Assembly (NCBI GenBank): GCA_002436205.1
Contig: DJKT01000062.1
Coordinates: 1 to 11,416 of the forward strand
Reading direction: 5' to 3'
Length of the DNA stretch: 11,416 nucleotides
Origin: Candidatus Peribacter sp. UBA6535
GTDB lineage: Bacteria; Patescibacteriota; Gracilibacteria; Peribacterales; Peribacteraceae
This document shows positions 1-6,759 of this stretch, piece by piece; positions within the stretch are counted from its first letter, which is position 1, and every line of letters starts with the position of its first letter. A program made the position numbers and the translations under genes. The notes below the pieces were generated by a model that saw only the letters and a program-made list of their open reading frames with translations, ran no database searches and was not told where the DNA came from.

Positions 1-917
1 TGCTCAAAGTATTGAGTGTTGACTTGGTACTTGGAAGGCAGAAGCGCAATGGCAAATGTTGCGTCAGGGAATGTATCTCGGACAGCAAGAATGCTCTCTC
101 TTGTCAGAGGATCTTTTTCGAACCGCTCCGCAAGTACTTCATAATAAGCAGTATTGTCGCCAACTGCGCCCCGTGGTAACAAGTGAGGATTGATTTGCTC
201 ATCACATACCAATCGCTCTAGTTCAATTGGAAGATTGTACGAAGGGACATCCACCGCAGTATCTACAATAGCTTTACATTCTGGCTGTACGCCACTCACA
301 CCTGCTTCCAAGAAGGAGAAAAGCTTTTTGCTAAGCATCACAATGCGAAGTTTTTGCCACCACCCTTGTTGTGTGTAGAGTTTTTCATTTCTATCCAAAA
401 AGGTAATGCCTGGTTGCGTTAGTTCTGGCAAGTCAGCGGAGACAGTAGATTGTTGAATATCATTATCAACATACAATCCCAGAAACACTACATCAGGTGT
501 GTACTTTGCGTACTTCTCTGCAATCTTTGCGTATTGCGTCGGGCCGGCTCCGGGTGCACCAAAATTTAGCACCATTTGTGTGCATCCATCGCCTGTCTCA
601 AAGTATTCTTGAAGTAGCGATGGTATAGAAAATTCGTTATCAACTCCAATACCATAGAAAAACGAATCACCAATTAAAAATATTTTCCGACTACCTTCCG
701 GTATCGAAGAAATATGTGGTCCGCGAAACCCGTCTGCATTGCGGTGTTCCCACATGTCATACTCTAAGTTTCGAGAATAGATTCCCCCTTTCTTTTGTTC
801 AGGATTTTCAGTATATCGAATGGCAAATTCGATGATAGCAACACACAGGGCAACTGAAGATGCTAACAGAAATATATTTAATGCTAAGCCAGCGGTACTC
901 TTTAGGAGCCATCGCAT
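1..917 (-). CDS. Membrane-anchored SGNH/GDSL-hydrolase-like protein, C-terminus cut by window edge
   Basis: I translated 305 residues by hand; the reading frame runs off the left edge. Residues 4-33 are mostly hydrophobic (WLLKSTAGLALNIFLLASSV and on), a likely single signal anchor that puts the rest outside. Residues 79-91 contain IFLIGDSFFYGIG, an SGNH block I with S85 as candidate nucleophile. NFGAPGAG (119-126) fits the block II Gly region, and GLYVDND (147-153) fits the block III G-x-N-D region. The final Asp/His block would lie beyond the edge. Such proteins act as esterases or as O-acyl-transfer partners on cell-surface polysaccharide (AlgX/AlgJ-like); which applies here cannot be told. 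The gene follows RNase J by 21 bp on the same strand and in the same frame after its stop, so it is probably co-transcribed. ATG at 917 is chosen because the anchor starts there; a GTG at 935 is possible and has GGAAG upstream. Confidence 0.8.
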   Translation of the reverse strand, partial: MRWLLKSTAGLALNIFLLASSVALCVAIIEFAIRYTENPEQKKGGIYSRNLEYDMWEHRNADGFRGPHISSIPEGSRKIFLIGDSFFYGIGVDNEFSIPSLLQEYFETGDGCTQMVLNFGAPGAGPTQYAKIAEKYAKYTPDVVFLGLYVDNDIQQSTVSADLPELTQPGITFLDRNEKLYTQQGWWQKLRIVMLSKKLFSFLEAGVSGVQPECKAIVDTAVDVPSYNLPIELERLVCDEQINPHLLPRGAVGDNTAYYEVLAERFEKDPLTRESILAVRDTFPDATFAIALLPSKYQVNTQYFE

Positions 918-938
918 ACGCAGAGTGTATGTCACTAC

Positions 939-2816
939 CTAAACTTCCACAATAATGGGAATCACCATAGGTTCCCTATTTAACTTACGATCAAAGTACC
1001 GATACAAGGCGCTGTTTACAGACCGTTTCAACGCTTTTCTATCGTTATCACCTTTATCCAGTGCTTCGATGTAGGCTTTCTTTGCGCGTTGCACAACTTC
1101 TTTGGTAATCACCTCTTGTTCGGATCCATAGATGAGTCCACGGCTTAAGACATCAGGATCTCCAACGAGACGCTTACTATCTTTGTAGACTTTCATCACA
1201 ACGACAACGCTTCCACCCTTACTCATAATCTGACGGTCGCGGATAACACGCTGGCCTTCGCCGGCAGCACCGCCTTTTCCATCAATAATAATGTCTTGTA
1301 CTTCGATCTTACTCTTACTTCTGCGTGCGCCTCCATTGGCATCAAACTCCAAGATTTCTCCGTTACTAAGGAGATGAATTTGGTTGTCTGCGTAGCCGAT
1401 TTTCTTTGCAAGATTTGCATGGGCAGTGCGCATAGAAGGTTCACCGTGTTCGGGGATAATATGCTTCGGTTTGACCAATCGATGCATCAGCAAAATATCT
1501 TCCGCGTTTCCGTGTCCGGTAACGTGCAGTGCCAACTCTGCATTGGTTTTTACAATCGCACCTTGTGTACTTAAGTTGTTAATCACTTTAGCAACCGCAC
1601 GTTCGTTTCCGATAATCGGATTGGAGCTTAAGATAATGGTGTCGCCTTTCTTCACGCCGATTTGTCGGTGTGTACCAAGGCCGATGCGGGCAAGCCCTGC
1701 CATCTCTTCTCCTTGGCTTCCGGTCGTTAAAATAATCACCTGATCATCAGGGAGTTTATCCATGCCGGGGCCTACTTTACGAATCGTTCCACGAGGAGCT
1801 TTGATGTACCCGAGGTTCTGTGCAATTTCAATATTCGTTATCATGCTGCGACCAGAGACAAACACCTTGCGGTTATATTTTTTGGCGTGTTCGACAACTT
1901 GCTGAATACGATTGAGTAGTGAACTAAACGTCGAAACAATCACACGGCCTTCCGCATCGCGAATAAGTTTATGCAGTGTTTCTGATATATCTGCTTCACT
2001 TTTACTGTGTCCGGGCTTTGCCGCATTTGTAGAGTCTGCGATAATCGCCAGTACTCCTTCTTCGCCAAGTTTTGCAAGACGTTGAAAGTCTGCAGGCTCT
2101 TCGTTCATTGGTGTGAGATCAAACTTAAAGTCTCCCGTATGCACCAGTGTTCCGTAGGGAGTGTGCAGTGCAATCGCTGCGGAGTCTGGAATAGAGTGCG
2201 TCACTTTCAAAAACTCCACTTCTACTTTTCCGATGCGTGTTTTTTTGCCGTACTCCACATTGTTCAGTTTGCATTTACTCGTGAGCTTTTCTTCATCCAA
2301 TCGCTTGCGAACAAAAGCCATAGTCAGCTTTGTGCCGAAACATGGTGGAAAGTGCAGCCCATTCATTAAATGCTGTACAGCACCAATGTGGTCGAGGTGA
2401 CCATGGGTAAACAGTACTGCCTTTATGCGATTCTCTTTTCCTCGCAATGAGGAACAATCAGGTATCAAATAATCAATACCAAGCATGTCTTCGTCAGGAA
2501 ACTGTAGACCAAGGTCAATAATATAAATGTCCTGATCTACTTCTATAACGAAGCAATTACGACCAACTTGTTCGAATCCACCAAGTGGATACACACGAAG
2601 TTTCCCGTTTGCAAAACTACCGCTCGGCTTATTTGCCGGACGTGGTGCAGGCTTTCTCGCATTATTGCGAAAGGGAGGCCTGTTCCCTTTGTGCGGCTTT
2701 TTCTGTCCGCGGTGTGGTGCAGATTTCTGAGCACCCTGATTATTATTGCCCTTCGGGGCTTGTTTCTTCCGCTCATCTCCCTTTTGGGAACCGAGCCATT
2801 CTCCTACTGTCTTCAT
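939..2816 (-). CDS. rnj: Ribonuclease J (metallo-beta-lactamase/beta-CASP)
   Basis: A 625-residue zinc-dependent 5'-3' exo/endoribonuclease of mRNA decay and rRNA processing. Visible motifs are HGHLDH (138-143), the THS histidine H207, HTGDFKFD (226-233, D229), ADSTNA (260-265), SGRSM (321-325), GSQGE (366-370), HVTGHG (431-436) and PEHGEP (455-460). These cover both the metallo-beta-lactamase metal ligands and the beta-CASP motifs, so the enzyme should be active. The usual C-terminal domain follows, ending in a basic helix and IPIIVEV. Odd points: residues 1-70 are an extra low-complexity Lys/Arg/Asn/Pro/Gln tail ahead of the normal start (LRVYPLGGFEQVGRN), and the loop usually reading SNxHR reads SLLNR here. 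The ATG at 2816 is the only sensible start and sits about 22 bases after a good promoter; no Shine-Dalgarno is seen. The SGNH gene lies immediately downstream. Confidence 0.97.
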   Translation of the reverse strand: MKTVGEWLGSQKGDERKKQAPKGNNNQGAQKSAPHRGQKKPHKGNRPPFRNNARKPAPRPANKPSGSFANGKLRVYPLGGFEQVGRNCFVIEVDQDIYIIDLGLQFPDEDMLGIDYLIPDCSSLRGKENRIKAVLFTHGHLDHIGAVQHLMNGLHFPPCFGTKLTMAFVRKRLDEEKLTSKCKLNNVEYGKKTRIGKVEVEFLKVTHSIPDSAAIALHTPYGTLVHTGDFKFDLTPMNEEPADFQRLAKLGEEGVLAIIADSTNAAKPGHSKSEADISETLHKLIRDAEGRVIVSTFSSLLNRIQQVVEHAKKYNRKVFVSGRSMITNIEIAQNLGYIKAPRGTIRKVGPGMDKLPDDQVIILTTGSQGEEMAGLARIGLGTHRQIGVKKGDTIILSSNPIIGNERAVAKVINNLSTQGAIVKTNAELALHVTGHGNAEDILLMHRLVKPKHIIPEHGEPSMRTAHANLAKKIGYADNQIHLLSNGEILEFDANGGARRSKSKIEVQDIIIDGKGGAAGEGQRVIRDRQIMSKGGSVVVVMKVYKDSKRLVGDPDVLSRGLIYGSEQEVITKEVVQRAKKAYIEALDKGDNDRKALKRSVNSALYRYFDRKLNREPMVIPIIVEV

Positions 2817-2837
2817 TAGTTATGAATTATGTATGAA

Positions 2838-2866
2838 TTAATATGCACTCATCATAGTCCTCTCAA
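2838..2866 (-). promoter_or_regulatory. Promoter of the RNase J-SGNH unit
   Basis: On the minus strand, TTGAGA (2866-2861), a 17-base spacer and TATTAA (2843-2838) form a sigma70-like promoter. Transcription would start near 2831, leaving about 15 bases before the ATG at 2816. No GGAGG-like site lies in this leader. Confidence 0.55.
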
Positions 2867-2881
2867 AGGCAGATTGCAAGT

Positions 2882-2901
2882 AGGCTCTTGCAGAGGCTCT
2901 T
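2882..2901 (+). repeat. Short direct repeat AGGCTCTT x2 in divergent intergenic region
   Basis: AGGCTCTT occurs at 2882-2889 and again at 2894-2901, a 12-base period, just upstream of the RNase J -35 box. A small hairpin GCAAG/CTTGC (2876-2891) overlaps it. It could be a binding site, but two 8-base copies are weak evidence. I found no convincing promoter for the plus-strand gene at 3060 in the rest of 2817-3059. Confidence 0.25.
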
Positions 2902-3059
2902 AGTTTTTGGCTTCAGATAAACAAATTTTTATCGAAGAAAATTGTTCTTGCCTCTGTATCACATCAAAAATACCAAAAAAAATCTCTCAAGACCGAACAT
3001 CATCTGTATTCGACTCTACCTTGCCGAAATGCGCTTGGGTCGGTAGCCTACTACACTGT

Positions 3060-4988
3060 ATGGAGATAACTGTGCAAACTGGGCACACAAGACCAAAGCG
3101 TGGTACCACGCTTATCGCGGATAGTTTTTCTAGTAGTAATGGTGAAGATGTCGCTATTCTTATTCAAGTAGACGGATCTCCAGCCGATGCAAAAACACTC
3201 GAAAAGGAGTGCAAAACAGTCATTAAACATGCGCTTTTAGAAACAAATGGTGACGCTGCGCAGCGTCTGGACGGAACCCTCAAAGAACTGAATGGTCTCT
3301 TTAAAGGTCTTACCTTCTCACAGTCGGTGGAGGAGGTGCACGCAATTTTGGGAATCATCGACAAGTCAGGTGTATTACATGTATCGCATGCAGGTCGTGC
3401 AGAGGCGTATGTTGTACGCGGCAGTGGAGCGAGCCAGATTACGGAGTATACGCGCGGCAAGCCAACACCGGCGTTTGTGCACATAGCCAGTGGAGCTTTG
3501 GAACAACGTGATGTCATCATTCTCTCTACACAGAGGCTTCTCCGTACGGTGACACCTGCGCAACTTGCGCAACTTTCTCAGCGAGGAGAGCATCTTCTTG
3601 ATGAGCTTGTTACCGAACTAGAGTCCGAAAAAGAGCAGGCAGCCATTGGCCTCCTGCATGTTTCGGGTCGCAGTAAAGTAGCATCAAGCAAGCCAGTGAA
3701 GTCGACATCCTCTCGCCGTCGCCGTCGTAAAACTGGAGCACTCTCTGCGGTACTTTCTTCTGCAGCGGATGTAACGGCGCGTGTGAGTGATTACGTTCCT
3801 TCTGGAATCCTCGGTCGCATTCAAGAATTTGTGTCAAACTTTGTTGCAGATCTTTCGGATCCAAAAAGAAAGCGTCGAGCACATCTATTACTTCTTGCAG
3901 GTACGGTTGCTGCCTTCCTTATCATTTGGGCAGTGGCAAACTTGTCTACAGGTAGCCAAAATCGTCAATCTCGTGCAGAGCTGGAAACACGTTTGGAAGA
4001 AGTAAATCAATTCATTCGTACAGCAGAAAATCGCAGGCTTTCCGGTGAGATGGATAGTGCAAACACTATCTTAGAACAGGCCGAACAACGTGCGAAACAA
4101 GTAATGGATAACGAGAGCAATCTCTTCCGTGCAGAGGCACTCGATCTTCTCGAGCGTATTCGTGCCAAGCGTGAAGAAATTAATAATATCGTTCGACTCT
4201 CCCCAAGAATGATAGTGAATTTGGCAACGAAAAATAAAGATATTGATGCGCAAGGATTCATCGGACTTCCCGATGGTGAGTTTATTGCCTACGACAGACA
4301 AGACCTCTATCGCGTATTGCTCAATTCTGTAGAAGACCCCGAGCGACTCATTGATGATGAATTGATCTTGGATGCAGATGACTTCCCACGGTATCAAACC
4401 ATGGTCTTCCAAACGACAGACAATAGCGTTATAGAGCTAGTAAACGGACAGCCTACTTCTATGAAAACAGAAGACCCTGCAGGATGGATCAAAGGTACAG
4501 ATATCGAAACATACTTAAGGTTCTTGTATGTCCTTTCTCCAGAGAACAATCAAATCTACAAGTATGAGCGACTGGCAAACCGTTACACGGCGCCTGCGGA
4601 ATACAATGTAAACGGTGACTTAGAAGGGGCACTTGATATGGCAATTGATGGAAACATTTACCTCTTGAAAGAAGGGGGAGAAGTAATGCGACTACTTCGT
4701 GGTGAAGTAAAACCATTTACTATTCGACATCTACCCGAAGAAGCACTCAAGAATGCCATAAGGGTCTACAAGGTATTTGACGGACATCTCTACTTCTTAG
4801 ATCCGGTAGCAGGGCGCGTACTTGTAGCTACTCCTGGCAGTAGTGCTGGCGGAGAAGGTACATACGTACGGCAGTATATTCTCGAAGGAGATCAGATTGG
4901 TGAGCTGAAAGATATCTACGTAGATGAGGAGGAAACGAAGATGTATCTGATTGATGATAAGCGAATCCATGTAGTTGATTTGCGATAG
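3060..4988 (+). CDS. Membrane protein: degenerate PP2C-like domain, transmembrane segment, coiled coil, propeller-like C-terminus
   Basis: 642 residues. Residues 1-202 have the order of a PP2C-type phosphatase (strand pairs AILIQVDG, HAILGIIDKSGVLHVSHAGRAEAYVVRG, RDVIILSTQRLLRTVT). The acidic metal ligands are missing: the usual GDSRAY reads GRAEAY (112-117), SDGL reads STQRLL (156-161) and no early DGxGG is present, so it is probably a pseudophosphatase. A basic linker follows (SRRRRRK, 218-224). RKRR (270-273) precedes one transmembrane helix (274-295), so the N-terminus should be inside. Residues 302-376 look like a coiled coil. About 377-642 carry repeated D/GxxYxxx units (EFIAYDRQDLYRV, NNQIYKYERL, GNIYLLKEGGEV, GHLYFLDPVAGRV, TKMYLIDDKRIHV), resembling beta-propeller blades outside the cell. 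ATG 3060 is preferred over a TTG at 2907, whose extra 51 residues look like non-coding Cys/Ser-rich translation. The next gene follows by 4 bp. Confidence 0.85.
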   Translation: MEITVQTGHTRPKRGTTLIADSFSSSNGEDVAILIQVDGSPADAKTLEKECKTVIKHALLETNGDAAQRLDGTLKELNGLFKGLTFSQSVEEVHAILGIIDKSGVLHVSHAGRAEAYVVRGSGASQITEYTRGKPTPAFVHIASGALEQRDVIILSTQRLLRTVTPAQLAQLSQRGEHLLDELVTELESEKEQAAIGLLHVSGRSKVASSKPVKSTSSRRRRRKTGALSAVLSSAADVTARVSDYVPSGILGRIQEFVSNFVADLSDPKRKRRAHLLLLAGTVAAFLIIWAVANLSTGSQNRQSRAELETRLEEVNQFIRTAENRRLSGEMDSANTILEQAEQRAKQVMDNESNLFRAEALDLLERIRAKREEINNIVRLSPRMIVNLATKNKDIDAQGFIGLPDGEFIAYDRQDLYRVLLNSVEDPERLIDDELILDADDFPRYQTMVFQTTDNSVIELVNGQPTSMKTEDPAGWIKGTDIETYLRFLYVLSPENNQIYKYERLANRYTAPAEYNVNGDLEGALDMAIDGNIYLLKEGGEVMRLLRGEVKPFTIRHLPEEALKNAIRVYKVFDGHLYFLDPVAGRVLVATPGSSAGGEGTYVRQYILEGDQIGELKDIYVDEEETKMYLIDDKRIHVVDLR

Positions 4989-4992
4989 CTCC

Positions 4993-5418
4993 ATGAAAGT
5001 TCTTACATTCGGAACCTTCGACCATCTCCACCCAGGACATCTGGCATTTCTTAAAGAAGCTAGCTCTAATGGGGAACTCTTTATTTCTGTTGCACGCGAT
5101 GCAAATGTAAAAGAGATCAAAGGAATTGCGCCAGACCAATCAGAAGGCGATCGTGTACTCGCTCTAAAAAATGCATTTCCAAAAGCAAACATCACTCTTG
5201 GCGATGCTCAGGACTACCTAAAACCTGTCCGAGATATTAGCCCCGATCTCATCGTTCTGGGATACGATCAGAAGCTTCCTCCAGGAGTATCTCAAGAGGA
5301 TCTGTCTTGTGAAATACAGCGTGCAGCCCCATTTGATCCCGATATTTACAAATCAAGCATCAGAAGGAAATTGATACCAAGGGCATCCCCTTCGGGGACA
5401 AGTGATATTGACAATTGA
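4993..5418 (+). CDS. Cytidylyltransferase-fold nucleotidyltransferase, archaeal FAD synthetase (RibL)-like
   Basis: 141 residues. The N-terminus MKVLTFGTFDHLHPGHLAFL carries the GTFD and HxGH nucleotide-binding signature of the cytidylyltransferase superfamily. VARDANVKEIKG (34-45) and PDLIVLGYDQ (88-97) match what I recall of archaeal RibL FAD synthetases (ARDxxVxxIKG, KPDxIALGYDQ) better than TagD glycerol-3-phosphate cytidylyltransferases. The likely reaction is FMN + ATP to FAD + PPi, but a CTP- or ATP-dependent role with a phosphoalcohol is not excluded. The ATG at 4993 lies 4 bp after the preceding stop, so the two genes are probably one transcript; a TTG at 4975 would overlap and is not needed. 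The C-terminal tail after about residue 125 is short and polar, and its DNA also holds the promoter of the next gene. Confidence 0.82.
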   Translation: MKVLTFGTFDHLHPGHLAFLKEASSNGELFISVARDANVKEIKGIAPDQSEGDRVLALKNAFPKANITLGDAQDYLKPVRDISPDLIVLGYDQKLPPGVSQEDLSCEIQRAAPFDPDIYKSSIRRKLIPRASPSGTSDIDN

Positions 5419-5435
5419 GGCTTCTGGAGTACAAT
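5408..5435 (+). promoter_or_regulatory. Near-consensus sigma70 promoter for the 132-residue acidic protein
   Basis: TTGACA (5408-5413), a 16-base spacer and TACAAT (5430-5435) make the closest match to consensus in the window. It overlaps the last codons and stop of the RibL-like gene. Predicted start of transcription is near 5442, about 22 bases before ATG 5465. No Shine-Dalgarno is visible in that leader. Confidence 0.75.
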
Positions 5436-5464
5436 TCTACCCTCTATTCATACCCCTTATTACT

Positions 5465-5863
5465 ATGACTTTAGAGAATTCAGAAACAGTAGAACATGAA
5501 GACGTTGCTATCAAACTCCATCAAACAAATGAGGGAGCATCCAACAATGTCGCCCTTGGAGAAGATGCAGCAATTGGAATTGATCAAGGTCTCACAGGAG
5601 ATCGTGTTGTTAAGTTGCTTCAGCAGACAGGTAAGCGCGTTATTGTAGACGCCTCCACACTTACAGATGCTGATATGGATATCACAATGATTGATCAATA
5701 CATCGCAACAATGACAAAGCATGGTTCTACTCTCGCATTTGCAAATAAGACCGCTGAAGTAGAAGCAGCAAACAAAGGATTCTTTGATGCGTTGCGCGCT
5801 CGTGGTATCGCAGTGACATCAAATACAGAGAAGCCTGAGGAAGAAGAAGCTATTGCAGCCTAA
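5465..5863 (+). CDS. Small acidic protein of unknown function, possibly STAS-like
   Basis: 132 residues, no signal peptide or membrane segment. I do not recognise the family. Residues 1-30 are acidic and polar and probably unstructured. Residues 45-117 look like an alternating alpha/beta domain: GDRVVKLLQQTGKRVIVDAS, a helix around DITMIDQYIATMTKHG, the strand STLAFAN, and the helix AEVEAANKGFFDALRARGI. This order (a strand ending in D-x-S, a helix, then a strand ending in AN) resembles a STAS/anti-anti-sigma domain, but without the usual DSSG phosphorylation loop, so the match is weak. The tail is EKPEEEEAIAA. It sits alone between its own strong promoter and its own terminator, which suggests a well-expressed monocistronic gene. 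ATG 5465 is chosen because the promoter lies inside the longer frame that could start at GTG 5402. Confidence 0.75.
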   Translation: MTLENSETVEHEDVAIKLHQTNEGASNNVALGEDAAIGIDQGLTGDRVVKLLQQTGKRVIVDASTLTDADMDITMIDQYIATMTKHGSTLAFANKTAEVEAANKGFFDALRARGIAVTSNTEKPEEEEAIAA

Positions 5864-5891
5864 GCAGAAATCCAACTTTTGACCTATAGTT

Positions 5892-5918
5892 AGCGATGCC
5901 CCGAGGGCATCGCTTTCT
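5892..5918 (+). terminator. Rho-independent terminator after the acidic protein gene
   Basis: AGCGATGCCC (5892-5901) pairs perfectly with GGGCATCGCT (5905-5914) across the loop CGA, followed by TTTCT. A 10-bp GC-rich stem with a short T tract, 28 bases after the stop codon. Confidence 0.85.
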
Positions 5919-5933
5919 AAATATGCGTATTTC

Positions 5934-5942
5934 TGCTATACT
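5934..5942 (+). promoter_or_regulatory. Extended -10 promoter TGCTATACT
   Basis: TG (5934-5935), one base, then TATACT (5937-5942) form an extended -10 element. No good -35 is seen at the right distance, which is usual for this class. Transcription from about 5949 would leave a 16-base leader before ATG 5965, without a Shine-Dalgarno. Confidence 0.6.
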
Positions 5943-5964
5943 AATATGAATTCTTCAGAAAACT

Positions 5965-6684
5965 ATGGAAGACATACAAACCTCAATAAATACCGAGCCA
6001 GACACACAACCAGAAGACGATGGTCGCCCACCGCTCTGGAAGCAGGTACTTGGTGCTGTTATTGGTGGAGGTCTTGCACTCGCACTGTACTACGGATACG
6101 AATACGCAAAACCACAAGTTGTCGCTTACCTCACATTGCCTGCTGCAGAAGGTGGCAGAATGTATGATTTGGGTGCATCGCATCTTGCAGACAAAACAAT
6201 GGATGCAGGAAACAGAAAGCGTCTCCTTAGTCGCAACTTGCGCGCAGCAGGAATGCTAAAAGACAACACGGCAAACGATCCATCCTTACTAGAGTCAGTA
6301 GACAATCATTCATTGGATATTGCTTGGCCAGGTCATGATAAAGATGACATTAATTACGCAGAAGCAATCGAAGAAGATAAAAGACCTGGTGTTCCCATCG
6401 CAGTAGCAGAGAAGGTCGACGAATGGGAGAAGGACATTGAAGATCAAAATTTTAAGGTAGATATCATGGAGGAGGAAATGGCTACGCAAAACATGGATAC
6501 AGAAGATGCTTGGGAAGATCTCTGGGGAGATATTCACGAGCGCGAAGACGGCAGCGAGCACTCAGTAGAGAGCTCGAATGCAAACGCACTTCCAGACACT
6601 GGGTTTGGTATTGGCTTCGTTGCAATCGGTGCTGCAGGTGGAGCATGGGGTGCTAGGAAAAAGAAAAAGCGAAATACGAAATAA
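5965..6684 (+). CDS. LPDTG-tailed envelope protein with N-terminal signal anchor
   Basis: 239 residues of unknown family. Residues 1-26 are polar and acidic; 27-45 (KQVLGAVIGGGLALALYYGY) form a membrane segment. Residues 60-205 are soluble, rich in Asp/Glu and Trp, mostly helical in character (EKVDEWEKDIED, EDAWEDLWGDIHERED). The C-terminus has the three parts of a sortase sorting signal: LPDTG (209-213), a hydrophobic stretch GFGIGFVAIGAAGGAWGA (214-231) and a basic tail RKKKKR. By known sortase chemistry the Thr-Gly bond would be cut and the protein linked to a surface acceptor. No sortase gene is in the window. The N-terminal segment lacks a clear signal-peptidase site, so the protein may stay anchored at both ends. 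ATG 5965 is preferred; an ATG at 5946 is in another frame. The last codons lie inside the heptamer repeat. Confidence 0.82.
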   Translation: MEDIQTSINTEPDTQPEDDGRPPLWKQVLGAVIGGGLALALYYGYEYAKPQVVAYLTLPAAEGGRMYDLGASHLADKTMDAGNRKRLLSRNLRAAGMLKDNTANDPSLLESVDNHSLDIAWPGHDKDDINYAEAIEEDKRPGVPIAVAEKVDEWEKDIEDQNFKVDIMEEEMATQNMDTEDAWEDLWGDIHEREDGSEHSVESSNANALPDTGFGIGFVAIGAAGGAWGARKKKKRNTK

Positions 6685-6746
6685 CGAAAATCGAAACATG
6701 ATTGTAGAGATATTTCGGATTTCGAGATTCGGATTTCGAATTTTGC
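6669..6746 (+). repeat. Inverted array of CGAA/TTCG heptamers
   Basis: CGAA occurs at 6670, 6677, 6685 and 6692 (spacing 7, 8, 7); its complement TTCG occurs at 6714, 6721, 6728 and 6735 (spacing 7, 7, 7). The right units are ATTTCGG, ATTTCGA, GATTCGG, ATTTCGA. The two arms can fold into a long imperfect hairpin around about 6704. The left arm covers the last codons and the TAA of the LPDTG gene. No T tract follows, so it is not a standard terminator, although it could block or slow transcription. Confidence 0.65.
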
Positions 6747-6752
6747 TAGGAT
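6744..6752 (+). promoter_or_regulatory. Possible extended -10 TGCTAGGAT of prepilin peptidase gene
   Basis: TG (6744-6745), C, TAGGAT (6747-6752) lies 7 bases before ATG 6760, so transcripts from it would start at or next to the start codon. The same bases can also be read as an AGGA ribosome binding site for ATG 6760; both readings are open. Confidence 0.35.
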
Positions 6753-6759
6753 GGAAGAA

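Noticed and set aside
190..378. Plus-strand open frame opposite the SGNH gene
   Set aside because: The minus-strand frame is open for the whole 917 bases and carries recognisable SGNH motifs; the plus frame is its shadow.
2907..3059. TTG start at 2907 giving a 51-residue N-terminal extension to the PP2C-like protein
   Set aside because: The added residues show no domain-like pattern and are Cys/Ser-rich; the conserved-looking domain begins right after ATG 3060.
5386..5398. Hairpin TCCCC-TTC-GGGGA at the end of the RibL-like gene as a terminator
   Set aside because: The stem is only 5 bp, lies inside the coding sequence and is not followed by a T tract.
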